From Cornus controversa (taxonomy: Eukaryota; Streptophyta; Magnoliopsida; Cornales; Cornaceae), in assembly GCA_026545225.1 (NCBI GenBank), contig CM048849.1, forward strand, positions 54,196,836 to 54,260,835: a stretch of 64,000 bases of DNA, read 5' to 3'. This document shows positions 38,759 through 51,031 of this stretch, piece by piece (position 1 is the stretch's first letter; each line of letters opens with the position of its first letter). A program made the translations under genes and the position numbers. The notes beneath the pieces are model-generated. The model had not been told where the DNA came from. It saw nothing but the letters and a program-made list of their open reading frames with translations, and ran no database searches.

Positions 38759-41558
38759 AAGTGCTTTAAATTTAGTCGAGAACATGGTTTTATGGGTGTC
38801 CAATGGAGATGACGAATTTTGACAGTTGACTTTAGTAGTTAGGTTAAGGTTTTATGAGTATAATTGAGTTGAAATTGAAATTTTGTTTAAATCTTGCCAA
38901 TTAATCAAGTACTGTAATAGAAGATTACTGCCTTAATCAAAATGTGAGCTCATAATTTTGGAGTGGATCCATGATAGGAAGACTGAATTTCAAAGTAGTG
39001 GGACCCCACATCTCCTCTCTCTTTTGACTTTTTTCCTATTTATGGTTTGCAAAGATTGCACGAACAATTAACGACTACTAAACCAACCACTTGATTAGCT
39101 GAAATCAAATTTACGTGACACTCACATCATGTAATTAAATCAAATTTACGTGACTCTCACATCATGTAATTAAACTACTGCAACTGTCGCCTTTATTGTC
39201 GCACCACTAGGTGAGGTTAAAAAAATCATTTCTCATAATTCTCTTTTGTAAATGTAAACAGAGAGGATTTGTCTTTTACCTTTCAAGAATGATATAAAGT
39301 TAAGAAGTATGGACATGAATACATAATACGAGTATCAAATGATACGAATGCAATCACAAAAAAATTTGAAAAAAAAATAGGATACAAACACGACGAGGAT
39401 GCGATTATAAAATAATATATTAATATATCTTAATTATTCAATAAAAAAATTACATTATAGAAATACTTCAATTCATCGTTAAACAATTAAGAACCAAACA
39501 AACTTATAAACAAAAATAAACAAATAGATTAAAATAAATTAAAGAATCAGACTTATTTAATCATCTACATATATTTAGCTTATATTTTAATCATAATTTA
39601 GTATCATATAATTTTCATTTGAAATATTTGAATATACATCACTGCTATGAAGTGTCCGATACGTCTTCGAATAGTGTCTAATAAGTGTCCGAGAAGTGTC
39701 CAATGAATGTTCGAGAATTGTCCTAAAAAGAAAAATGTCATGACACTTTGACGAATTGTCCGACACGTGTCCGATATGGTGTTCGAGTGTCCAACACAAG
39801 TACTGCACCATCGGTGAAGTGTCCGTATTTTCTAAATGTAAACAAGAACACTAAGCCCTCTACATTGATATAGTATATTATTTATTAGCTGATATTTGCG
39901 GTCTATTAGTTTGAAATTTTTTAAACACTTCATTCTTTTTTATTTTAAATAAAATTATAAAGTGTTCTTAAATTACATATTACTTGATTTTTATATTTTT
40001 AATACCATAATTATTCTTCTATTTATTTTTTTAGTTTTAATTTATTATTTTAATTTAAATTTAAAATATATTTTTTATTCCCAACAAAAAAAGAAATATT
40101 ATAAATCAAACATGTGAAGGATGAGTTGAGAACTCGCTCGCTCAACCAATCAGAGACACTTTAAACAGAGTCGTTATTGCTGGCCATATCATTAATTAAT
40201 TTTATAAAAAAGCAAAGGATACAAGGACATTTAAAACAATAAAAGTAATTAAATGTAACAAATTAAGTTAATCCGTCCAAGTAATGATATGTGTCCCCGT
40301 TGCGTCCCACCAATTTCTTTTCTTTAAAGTAATTATTGGTGGGAGGTGTGGCCTTTGATGGGCCATTGGAAGTACCGGAAACCACCACTCTGAGGTCTTA
40401 TCCCAAACAAAATATCAATTGAGATTTTATTTTATTTTTTTGACAAGTCTTTTGATAATTTATACGAAAGCTGATGTTTTTTTCTAGTTGTCCCCAATAC
40501 TATGACAAGACATAAATAAGACAACTAACACGTTACCTCTACCTTTGAAAGGATAAAAAAAAAAAAAAAAATTCCACTTTTTAATTGGACACTCCTATGA
40601 TGTACATAGTATATATACCTGCATGTGGGACACCTTTCTCAATCATTAATGTGGATGTGATTTGACCCCAAATAATGGCAGTATATCAAACTTTTTTTTG
40701 TGAGGGGTGAGTTGAAATATAAAATCAAGTACATAAACAGATCTATATTACCAAAAAATGGTATAATAAGATAAAATTGGTCACGCTCAGGTTGTTAAAA
40801 AAATAATTTTATGGTTAAAAATGTTTTTTTTTGTTATTTTTTATTTAAATTTATTTTATTTAACGGTCACTAAGTACATAATAGTGCCGTAAGATGAACA
40901 ATACAAAAATATGAACAAAAAATTCTTCCACGCCATATATAATAATCATTAGATATGATTGTAATGATTTTTGAAAGTCTTTTTTTACGCTAAAATCATA
41001 TCCAACGGTTGTAATATTTCGTGTGTAGAAATTTTTTTGATTATAGGTGAACAAGAGATCATTACTCACAGAAATAATCTCTTAGTCACCGATGAGCAAT
41101 ATATTATTAAAAATCACGTAAATATGCAAATGTGAAATTGTAAGAAAAATGAAATCTAAAATATATTCTATTGTAGTGTTTTGCAAGACAGAATTTAATT
41201 TAAGGCGCATACTGCATCACTTGTGGAATTGATTTTGCTAATTAGCTATTGATTTAGTTAATTAACATGCATTGTTCCTCCGATGCTTTATAAAGTATAA
41301 ACTGCCATATAAAATGTTTCAAATTTTTGAATTCGTAATTTTTTGGTTCAATTACGATTTCATGTTCATCAGAATCAAACTGTTTATATATATATATATA
41401 AATTTATAAAATATATGATATTATGACATATACTCCTATGAATTTACAAATAGCAGTAACAATTTTTTAAACTATAATATATTTTTTTGTTTTTATAGTA
41501 AGCTAGTAGTAATTTTTATGATAGTATTAGTAGCAATTTTTTAAAAGGTCTAAACTAT
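38759..41558. other. AT-rich intergenic DNA
   Basis: No gene recognised. A 36-bp tandem duplication lies at about 39103-39175 (ATCAAATTTACGTGAC..). A likely TIR element copy lies at 39300-39835. Confidence 0.5.
39300..39835. mobile_element. TIR element copy 3, diverged
   Basis: The ends TTAAGAAGTATGGACATG and (reverse of right) TTAGAAAATACGGACAC match the family at 36046 and 45095. The flanks ATATAAAG and ATGTAAAC agree at 6 of 8 bases. Internal GTGTCCGATACG-type words are shared in spirit, but long alignments are weak. Confidence 0.4.
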
Positions 41559-41560
41559 TA

Positions 41561-41824
41561 CTCCCTTCGTCTCATAATTTTAGTTCACTATTCCTTTTTG
41601 GGATGTCCCAAAATATATATCCATTTTTTAAAATGGATTATATGATTCATAAACTATCCTTTTCAAACTCTACTATCCTAAAAGTTAGGCCCACCATATA
41701 ATAATAATATTAACTTTTAAACAAAGACTAAAATGTAAATTCATTCATTATCAGACTAAAAAGTAGGTCCTATCATAAAAAGTTGAATTTTTCAAACATC
41801 CCAAGAATTATGAAACGGAGGGAG
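41561..41824. mobile_element. Stowaway-type MITE, 264 bp
   Basis: The left end CTCCCTTCGTCTCATAATTT and the right end ATTATGAAACGGAGGGAG are the classic Stowaway (Tc1/mariner-like) termini. TA precedes the left end; the right flank is CA, so one half of the TA duplication has mutated. Confidence 0.9.
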
Positions 41825-41867
41825 CATGTTTTTTTGCTTTTTTATACCAACAAAAATTGATGATAGA

Positions 41868-42055
41868 AATGTAGTTAGAACCGAACCAAACCAAACCAAA
41901 CCGTTTTTTCATGGTTCAGTTTGCTTCGGTTTTATACTTGAAACGATTGGTTTGGTTTTATGGTTTAATAAAACTGATTCATACGATTTGAGATATTTTG
42001 GAACTAAGTCAAACTAAATCGAATTGAACCGAATCGAATCTTATGCACCCCTAAT
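41868..42055. repeat. Repeat rich in ACCGAACCAAACC words
   Basis: Words like AACCGAACCAAACC and GAACCGAATCGAATC end in GCACCCCTAA, as in hAT-like MITE ends; the left border is not clear. Confidence 0.45.
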
Positions 42056-42152
42056 ATAAGGTCAATCACACAGCCTCTACTAGCATATTTGGTTAATAGA
42101 AAAAAAAATCAATAAGATCGAGAAGATGATTTCTTTTATTTTTTTAAGGATA

Positions 42153-42314
42153 ATGCTACTTAGGCAGAATTTTTAGACAAAATTCATAAGCAGAAAGTTT
42201 TACATCCATTGGATGCATGTGGCGAGTGTATCTGGTGGGACCTACCATATGCATCCAATGGATGTAAAATTTTCTATTTATGAATTTTGCCTAAGAATTC
42301 TGCCTGAGGAGCAT
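42153..42314. mobile_element. Fold-back MITE, 162 bp, with TA duplication
   Basis: Two arms of about 66 bases differ at about 7 positions and are inverted; they end in ATCCATTGGATGCAT on each side of a short loop. TA flanks both ends (42151-42152 and 42315-42316). The transcript would fold into a long hairpin. Confidence 0.85.
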
Positions 42315-42316
42315 TA

Positions 42317-44783
42317 CTTTTTTTTTTAATTCCTTTTAACAATTTCATTTAATTATAAAGCTGAGTTTCTGGGAGAAAAATTTTCTCCTAGTCCGTACGA
42401 TTTATCACCTCAAACGTGAACTAATTTGAAGAGAATGCTATTTTTCAGTGTTACTTCTGTCGTCATTTACGCAGATCAAATTTAAGAAATTTTAAGTATC
42501 TTAAATGTTACTTATATATGATATCACTTGATCAATTAATTAAATTCGAAAAGTTAATATAATAAGTTCTTCAATCCATATTGAATAACTTGCAAAAATA
42601 TAATCACTGGGCTATTCGCTTTATTTGGGTTACACTTTATAGAATTTCCGAAATATTTTATAATTTTTTGGACTGAATTTTTTTTTATTTATTAAAAAGA
42701 AGTACCACTGGTCACAAGGGCCGGTCAATTCCACATCAATTAATAGAAAAGAAAGATTAAAAAATTGTCAGAATTCCAAGTGTCGGATAAAAAGAAGGCA
42801 ACTACAAAATATTTAGAAATTAAATTTTAATATTGAAATTTATACATAACTATGTTATTTTATATAAATACACAGATTTCAATTAGGAAAATGAGTATAA
42901 AGGTGAAGAAATGGAAGATGGGGAAAAAGTTGTTTAGGACATCAATGCAGAGAGCACTTTGGAGGTTGGGCAAGTGGGTAATGGGTTTTGTCTCAAGGTC
43001 ATAGTGACACGCTCGAGGCTCTGATCCGGTCGTTTATCAAATTAGTATATGAGAGAGAGAGAGAGATTATTACCGAAGGCAAGGGCACGTGTCCTTGTAT
43101 GAGAGAAGGGTCAAATGCTAATAAAATTCCTTAATAACTTATCTCTTAACATGCATCTTTAATAAAATTTGGTGCCCTAAATCAATGCCTTTTTAACGAA
43201 CAAAAAAATAATTAATTAATTTTTTATAAACTCGTGTATATATTATATATAAATTTTAGTTGTAGTAAAATTTTGAAATTGAATTTTAGTTATTTTAAAA
43301 TAAAATTGAGAGTTTTAACTAAAATAAAATTGTGGAATTGAATTTTAGTTGTAGTCAAATACTAAAATTGAGTTTTAATTATTTTAGGAGAGAGAGATGG
43401 GAATGGTACAAAGAAGTTTGTTGGTGAAAGAATCTATTATATATATATAACTGTTAGAAAAGATTATTTTGAATCGTAAATAGGCAAAGACATTTTAACC
43501 CACATAATTAATTCTTTAACAACTTTTGACCATTAGATTAATTTTTTTGTCTTATTATACCAAGCTTAAATGTAATATATATAGATATATGCTAATGTAC
43601 GCCCATTCCAACAACCCTTTAATGTTTAAATTTAATATAGATAGATATATACTAGTGTATGCCCATGTCTACGACATTATCATGCACCCTTAATTATGAC
43701 CATTAGATAAGATTATTTTGAATCATAGATAAACAAAGACATTTTGACCCACATGATTAGTTTTTAATAATTTTTTACCGTTAAAATAATTTTTTTGCCT
43801 TATTATACCAAGTTTAAATGTAATATAGACACACACTGTTGAACGGATAAACAATGAGATCTAAAATTTGACAAATAGTTTAATTACATTGACTAGGCTA
43901 AAAATACGACTAGACTGCTTCTTAAATGTTCTCAAATTGAGAGAAATCAGCTAGACAACCATATTTCATTATTTGTAATGAGACATCGGTAATGGAATAT
44001 TTAATCATTTTATACATATGTATAATTAAAAACTTGAATTCTCATTTTATAATTTATTTTAATAATTTGAGAAATTTGGAAAATACAAGAATTATTTAAA
44101 AAAACTCAGGTAAGTTTCTACTAGTGTCCTAATATGGAAGAGTAAAGAAACAAACAAAAGATGATATAGGTAAAGATTAAAACTAGAAGGAAAAATTTAT
44201 GGGTTAAACTAAAATGATTAAATAAATAAGTACACAGAACACAGTTCAAATTCCCTATGGAGAAATATGTAAATAGAACGCACTTAAATTATGTTTGTAT
44301 ACATAGGTTAAACAAATAGTAAGTGCATAGTATCCAATTGAACTCTTAATCTTTTTGTTTGATAAATCTAAAAAATTACGTACTTAATTTTGATTGCTAA
44401 AGTTGTAAGTGATCATTAAAAATTGAGATTTATTTTGATATTTTTTGGATTTTCAGTATCTGGCATTTAGTGATAAATGAAAATGTTGTATTTAAAATTT
44501 TATCCCATTTTAGGTGACACTTATTTTTTCAAGTGATATTCAAAATGGCTATCAAAACACTTATTTACCTCATTTTAGGTTACCAAACATCATCTAATGT
44601 CAGGTACTAAAAAAAACTGACTCTACTGAACTCCATTAGTAAAAATAAGCAAGAGTACACGGATTTTTTTAGTTAGATAAATTTCTTTAAAAAAATAATA
44701 AATAAATAAATATGTACATGATAGCTCAAAAAGGCTCATAATTTAAAGAGAAATAAACTTTCACAATGAGATAAAGCATTTAG
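42317..44783. other. AT-rich intergenic DNA with a local duplication
   Basis: No gene recognised. A block of about 120-135 bp at about 43456-43590 recurs at about 43709-43830 (AAGATTATTTTGAATC, ACATTTT.ACCCACAT, TTATTATACCAAG). Its AGATATAT-type tail also recurs near 43630. A GA tract lies at about 43050. Confidence 0.75.
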
Positions 44784-44791
44784 AAAAGATG

Positions 44792-46100
44792 CAGGGCCGG
44801 CTCTGGGCCTAGGCGGCCCAGGCAGCCTAGGGTCCCTAATTTTTACCTAACCTATACTATTAAGCCTTATTTTTTTAAAAATACTATTGGGCCTCTTTTA
44901 AAAGAAATACTAATGGGCCTCATTTAAAAAAAATACTAATGGGCTTCATCTAAATTACTAACCCTCATTTTTAAAAAAAATATTTTAACTAACTATTGCT
45001 GATAAAGAGTACCGGACCTAATTTTTAAATTTTTTTTTACTGGTTCAATTACTCTATGCACATTTTTTTTTGTTTCTTATTCATTCCTCACAAGTTAGGA
45101 AGCACATATACTTCTATAAGAGTAACGTACCCGTATCGGATACTTATTAGATACCAATACTCCTCGGATACATGTTCCATACTTCCTAAACGTATTCATA
45201 ATTTTAAAATATATATTTTTATTTCTAACACGTATCCGATACTTCTTAGATACTTTGATCATGTATCCGATACTTCTCAAATACTTCACAACACATTTTT
45301 AACAAATTTTAAACATTAAAATGTACAATAACATCATGATATAATTGTTAAGAAAGTTTAAATTTATTTTAAAAAAAAGCGTTGAGATATATATCATAAT
45401 TTAATATAAAATTTACTATGCAAATTATGCAATGTGATTCTTAACTCTTATTTTGTTTGATAATCAATATATTTTATAAAGAAATGTTAATAACTCAATT
45501 ATTTATATATATAAATATATAATTTGTTATTTTTATATTGTCATATCTTACCGTATCCGTATCCTGTTTTTTTGAGATTTGTCGTATGCGTACCCATATC
45601 GTATCGTACCCATGTCCCGTATCCGTATACATGATTCCTAGCTCACAACTCGTTTCTTCTTCTTTCTTCATGCCAGCAGTCAACAACAAGTTTTTCCTCT
45701 CATTTTTCTTCTCTTTCTTTACGCCAACAACAAGCAACTTATTTTCTCTCATTTTTCCTCTTCTTTCTTCACTTTAATTGATAATTTTGCAACTCAAAAT
45801 GCAAGACGATCACATTTACTTTGATATGAAGTTCAATTTTGATTTTTGTGACTAATGTGCATTAAATATTTTCTTTTAATTTTTTTATGTGAACTGGATC
45901 GTACTATTTATAAAGTTCCAAGACCAGATTTTTTTTATATTTTCAATATTAATATATTTTATGCGCTTATCGTCTCATTTTAATAAAAATTTTGCACTCC
46001 TATAAAATTTATACGCATGTGAAACTTTATGTATAAAGGGTTCCATTTGAAAGTCCGCCTAGGGCCTCTCATGTTTTTTGGAATCTCAGGGTCGGCCCTG
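44792..46100. mobile_element. hAT element, non-autonomous, perfect 8-bp target duplication
   Basis: AAAAGATG lies at 44784-44791 and at 46101-46108. The termini are CAGGGCCGGCTCTG and, reversed, CAGGGCCGACCCTG. The 1309-bp body includes three loose tandem units of AAATACTAATGGGCCTCAT (about 44878-44960) and a second element nested at 45095-45641. No transposase is seen. Confidence 0.92.
45095..45641. mobile_element. TIR element copy 2, nested in the hAT element, 547 bp
   Basis: The ends TTAGGAAGCACATATAC and (reversed) CTAGGAATCATGTATAC are inverse. The flanks CTCACAAG (45087-45094) and CTCACAAC (45642-45649) agree at 7 of 8 bases. The body aligns with the copy at 36046-36998 in the same orientation but is shorter in the middle. 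Confidence 0.82.
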
Positions 46101-46108
46101 AAAAGATG

Positions 46109-47000
46109 AGTACACAAAAAAGTACAATGTTTCTCCTATAATTTGTTTTGCGTTATTGGTTGAAGGCTTCAAACTGTAATAGAAAGGGATTTTGTATAAT
46201 TAATTGTAATTCTATTAGAACAATACTTTTTAGGTGAGAATTGATTTAACATTGTTAAAAATATTGAAAAATTGTATATTGTATTAAATTGATTTATGAA
46301 GAATACATAAAGATCTGTTTATAGGCACATAATTTTGGAGGCTAAGTAAACTTAAGAAACAAGAAATCAAAGTCTTAGATGGTTTAGGAAAGAGTATAAA
46401 AAATACTAGGTAGTTTAAGATAAAACCAAAATAGTAATTAAGTAACATAATATTAAATATATTATCTAACAGACATAATAATAGAATTACACGCGTTGAT
46501 TTTAAAATTTAATTAACAAACTTTTTCTAATATAGAATTATCACTTTTGCTTGAGAGTTCTAAAAGGCCATTTGGTATGATGGCATCAACTCAACAACTC
46601 GAACGAATTAGAGGTACAACTTGAACGAATTAGAAGTACAATATAAGCTCCATTGGACATATGAAATATTTAACCATAACGCAACTCTAACTTGTACGTC
46701 AACCCAAACTAACTAATTTGAGTCCAACTCATTCTTAAATTTTTACACTGGTTGAATTCGAACTTGCAACTTGGACTGAGATGTTGAGTTAGAATTAGAA
46801 TTAGAATTATTACACCAATTTTTTAACAGCTTGTACTCCATTGTGTAACCTGTAAATTATTTTCTCATTATTTTATGTGTTTGGAATGTACATCATCTAG
46901 TAAGTATAATTAATGTAAGGACTAAAAGATGAAATACCTTAGCTTTTTCTCAATTGAAATAATTAAAGATATTTAATTACATTGAAAGCATATTATAATT
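46109..47000. other. Intergenic DNA
   Basis: Nothing recognised apart from a GGCCATTTGGTATGATGGCA motif near 46566 that looks like a MITE end, and a GAATTA triplet-like run near 46790. Confidence 0.4.
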
Positions 47001-47039
47001 TATTCTACCATTCACACAAAAGGTTTTTTTTTGTTTTTT

Positions 47040-47260
47040 TACCTGAGAATGAAAAATGTGTATATAAAAAAAAGAGCTGAAGGGGCAAAAGCCCAAACAA
47101 CAGCAAGGAAGGAATAACCCACAGACCTATACAAATCCTGAGAGCCGAAGCCCATTTAGTTAAAAGAGCCGTTAAGGAGTAACGGTAACCTGGACAATAA
47201 TTCAAAATTTGCAAACGAAAGGTTTGATGGTTCTTTTGAGGTTCATAAGAGAGTTCCAAT
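47040..47260 (-). mobile_element. LINE 3'-end fragment (RNase H tail), tentative
   Basis: The minus strand reads LTKWASALRICIGLWVIPSLL, like the 'LAKWA' C-terminal tail of plant L1-type LINE RNase H domains, followed by sequence that could be the LINE 3' UTR. Only the final part remains. Assigned on a short motif. Confidence 0.35.
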
Positions 47261-47867
47261 GTGTGATCAATCTTTCTAGCGATCTGACAGGTTTATCCAC
47301 CGCATATCCCAGGAAAAGAAAGATGGCAGAGAGAGCAAATCACATAGGCAATATCTATAATGTAGGGCCTACATTGAGTAATCTCTAAAACCTTCAGCAA
47401 AACCTAGCTTAAGAGCAAAACCTGCTAGTGGCTATGGAGTTCTTTCTGGTGCCAGAAAAGAGGCTCGAATGGTCTCGAAGATATGCGATTTGTTGGCTTC
47501 AGAGGAAGAGGGCTACCTTTCGAAAGTGTGTTGATTTCATGTACTCAATTGCAGAAATTTTCATGGCTGCATAGACATTAATTGGTGGGTTCATCGATTT
47601 TTCCATAGGGAATTAGGAGACATCAACTCTAAGGCTGAGTTCAACTTTTACTATATATATATATGTGTGTGCGTGTGTGTGTGTAAGTATCACCAAACTA
47701 AAATTCTATTAAAGCAAGAAAATTAGAAAGAACAAAAATATTTTGTGGAAAAATTAAATCATTCCATATATATGTATTTGAGATTGAAGAAATTAATTTT
47801 AATTACACACATACATATAAACCAGTAGATCAATATATCCTAATCTTGAAGATGAGAAGCCGTGCCT

Positions 47868-48745
47868 TTAATTGCCACTAATACTTGCACCATAGTCCTC
47901 TGCCTGAGTTGGAACTTTAATGAGCGCAAAGCAAAGTTGAGATTTGGGTGATCGGAATGACCAAACTTGCACAACATCTTCTTTAACAAAATTATTGGCT
48001 TTGACAACTTCTTTCCAAGGCTTCACCAACACATACATTGGGTTAGATTTAATGGAAGAAGAAGAAGAATTAGTATCCTTCTTCTTTTTATTCTTCTCCA
48101 TCTCCCACCTCTTCAACTTTATCCTAAATTCATCCAACTTTGGGTCAATCAGCAACGCTTCTATTCCCACCCATTTCCCTCCTTATTTCATCTTCAAGCT
48201 CGCCTTCTCATCATCTGTCAGAAATTCATTTTTCACATCACTCACCGGTTACACCGGTATCGACAAACGATTGTGACCCTCACTGAGATCGGTTGGGAAC
48301 AAAGCCTTCTGTATCACCAGCATGATATTAGAACCACCAATATCACCGATACGATTCCTCATCCTTAAAGGCATATCTGGTGGGTTCAGACCATGTAGAT
48401 TTTTCATGTCTTTCTTCTTCTTATTATTTTTCTGAGTACCATTATCGTTCTTTCTTTTGTTCTTGATGATCAACTTTTGATAATCACCAGCCAATATTTC
48501 ATTATTGGGTATGTCAAGAAACGGATTAATGAGATGTTTCTTGAGAGATATACTAGATCTTTTTTTCATCAGATTTTGTTGTGGTCGAAGGTGGAGCAAA
48601 GAAAAGCATAGATCTGGACGGCTTTTTCTTTGTCATATTTATTGCTCGCAACTCTGGTAACTTCTGTCAAGTAGTCCATAGGACTCCAACTTTTCTCGGG
48701 CTTGCTATCAACCACATCTGCAAGGCATATGTCGCTCAACATCAT
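47868..48745 (-). pseudogene. B3-domain (DUF313-type) protein pseudogene
   Basis: From 48599 down to 47868 one frame reads as a B3 protein: PFLDIPNNEIL, then LHGLNPPDMPLRMRNRIGDI, GGSNIMLVIQKALFPTDLSE, FLTDDEKASLKMK, LLIDPKLDEFRIKLKRWEME and the strong B3 end KPWKEVVKANNFVKEDVVQV with WSFRSPKSQLCFALIKV. Two in-frame stops interrupt it, at 48249-48251 and 48183-48185. The 5' portion, from the ATG at 48745 (MMLSDICLADVVD), is in other frames and needs at least one shift near the A run at about 48558. Plant B3 proteins of this group are nuclear, DNA-binding and fast-evolving, and such pseudogenes are common. It could instead be two short expressed pieces, but the frame continuing across both stops makes decay far likelier. 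Confidence 0.82.
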
Positions 48746-49242
48746 CTTTATATAACTTGTTGTGCAGTGAAAATAGTATATATATATATATATATAAAGC
48801 TAGTAGTACTGAAGAATGATTAATAGTAATGGAGACGAAAGGAAATCAGAGAGAACTAGGGGAAAGAGTGTCCGTATGTACGTTCTGGGGTTTATACTTT
48901 TTATATATAGGGACTCCTGAGGGCTCCTAATTTGACTTGTAAACCAAGTTTCTTTCCATATCAAATACTCCACAAGTACTTAACCGAATCACAGCGAGAT
49001 TAGTTACCATATATTGCTTGTTCCCTGTTTGGGTTTGTTTGCCGTGTTGTGTTTTGGGATTTGCCCCTATTCTTTCTTTTGGGATTTCCTGTATATATAT
49101 ATATAAAACCCTAGCGTCTCATCTGTTTAATGGCCTTCGATGAACATGATATAGGTGATGAAATGAGCCAATTTCTTACCAAGTGTATTTTCAGTTTACT
49201 ATGAGGAAATAAGGATGCTTGTTGTTATGTCTTTCCCATTTA

Positions 49243-49698
49243 GGCTGTGTTTGGATTAAATGATTGGGAAAGAAAAGAAAAGAAATGAAAGGATAACACA
49301 TTTTATGTTTGGATAATTAATTAAGATAGAAAAGAAAGGATTTGGAAAGATTTGGAGGGATAGCTTATCCCTCCAAATCTGTCACTTGCTATCCTTCCAA
49401 AAATGAGAAGATTGGGAGAGAAAGGATAGCAAGTTAATGATATTTTTATAATACATAAAATGACTTCGACATTTTAAAAGAAACTTGTTAAAAGACAAAT
49501 ACAAAAGGGTATAATTGTAAATTACTTAACATGATTTCTTTTCTTTTCTTTTATTTAACTCATCCAAACAAGAATGTTATTTTTTTTTCTTTTTATAATT
49601 TATCCAAACATGAATACATGTTATCTTTTTTTTTTTTTTTTTTTATAACTTATCTTATCCTTTCTTTTCTTTTCCCTCCGGATTATCCAAACAAGCCC
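49243..49698. mobile_element. Tourist/PIF-Harbinger-type MITE, 456 bp
   Basis: TTA lies on both sides (49240-49242 and 49699-49701) of ends reading GGCTGTGTTTGGAT and, reversed, GGGCTTGTTTGGATAAT. The interior is AAAGAAAAG-type purine tracts with an inner GGAGGGATAGCTTATCCCTC palindrome. Confidence 0.8.
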
Positions 49699-50149
49699 TT
49701 AGTGAGGAAGAAAGTGGGATGTTTTTCTAAGGATACAAAAAACCTTTTTCTCTTGGCTTCTGTCTTATCCCCCAAATGGTCACACATGAAAATACAAACT
49801 AATGAAAACTGGTTTTCTCACATTTGATTTTGATTATAAGAAAAAAAAGCATTGTTTTCATTTCTCACATTCATATATGTTAAACCCCTTGAGTTAAGAT
49901 CTCGCTGTTTTCCTAAAATTCAAAAATTTGTATTCCACACCCTTTAATTTGTTTCTCATTGTTTGGAAAATTCACAATCCTTAAATTTCAACATTTTCTT
50001 TACCCTTGTCCAAGTTAACCTATATATTAATGAATAAGACATTGTTAATTTTAAAACCCACTATATTAATGAAGAAGCATATATAGATAAATAACAAGGA
50101 TGGGGTTATTAAAAATGACTTTTTTTTTTCTTTTCCATTTGACAATTAA

Positions 50150-50352
50150 TAAAAGCAGAGAACACAAACAAGACCACCTCAAGCAGACGAGGGATCAAAA
50201 TCAACCTCAATTGCTTCCAAAAGCCAATTAGGCCAAACATCCCAAGAGATCAGCTTGTCTACAAGCTAAGGCCCATTTGGCCAAATTGTGAGAAACCACA
50301 TTTGATGACCTAGGAGACCAGCAAAGAGCAATGGTTCTCTTATTCACATGGA
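50150..50352 (-). mobile_element. LINE fragment, C-terminal RNase H region
   Basis: The minus strand gives RTIALCWSPRSSNVVSHNLA then KWALACRQADLLGCLA before stops. VVSHNLAKWAL is the hallmark end of the RNase H domain of plant L1-like LINEs (H-x-LAKWAL). Only this tail is present and it is decayed. Confidence 0.55.
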
Positions 50353-51031
50353 AGCCAATTAGCCAATGAGGATAAAGATCAAAATCAGCCTCAATGTATT
50401 TTAAAAAGTTAAATATAATAGGTAAAATGACATGTAATAAAGATGATTAGAGAGAGAGAATTCATGTGACTCACACCATTCATATGAGATTAAAGCAAGG
50501 ATGATGATGATGATATTAATGAAAAAGCTACATTCCCAGTTGCACTCTCTTGTGATTTCATGCAATAACTTTCAATCTCAGTTTTTCATTTTGGCACTAT
50601 GAGAACAATTATGAGTTTTAAGTTGAACTCTCCTCTCTCATTTGCCTTTATATATGGTGCGCAAGCCTAGACTTTGAAAAACAAGAGGATATGTTAGGTA
50701 GATAGTGATTTCGAAAATTCATTAACATGTCTGACGGCAGTGAATGTCCCCTAAATAGAGCAGACGGAGATAATTAAGCAAATATCATACTATTATATGT
50801 TATGGAATGAAAATGTCCCACTTACACTTTCATCTTGTCATACTCATCTTTGGAAGTGCAATGCTTAGCTCTTGGGCATTGCCTTCTCACTCAAACATTC
50901 AAATATTAAACAGTGCTTTTCATTATCGAAATTGCTAGATAATCTAAAGCTAATCTACGAAACCTCTATGCGATATTTTTTAAGGTTCCTACTCATAGCA
51001 CAACATGTGTATGAGCCTATACTTTTTTCTT

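Noticed and set aside
48490-48823. Plus-strand open frame opposite the B3 pseudogene
   Set aside because: No family match; the minus strand explains the sequence.
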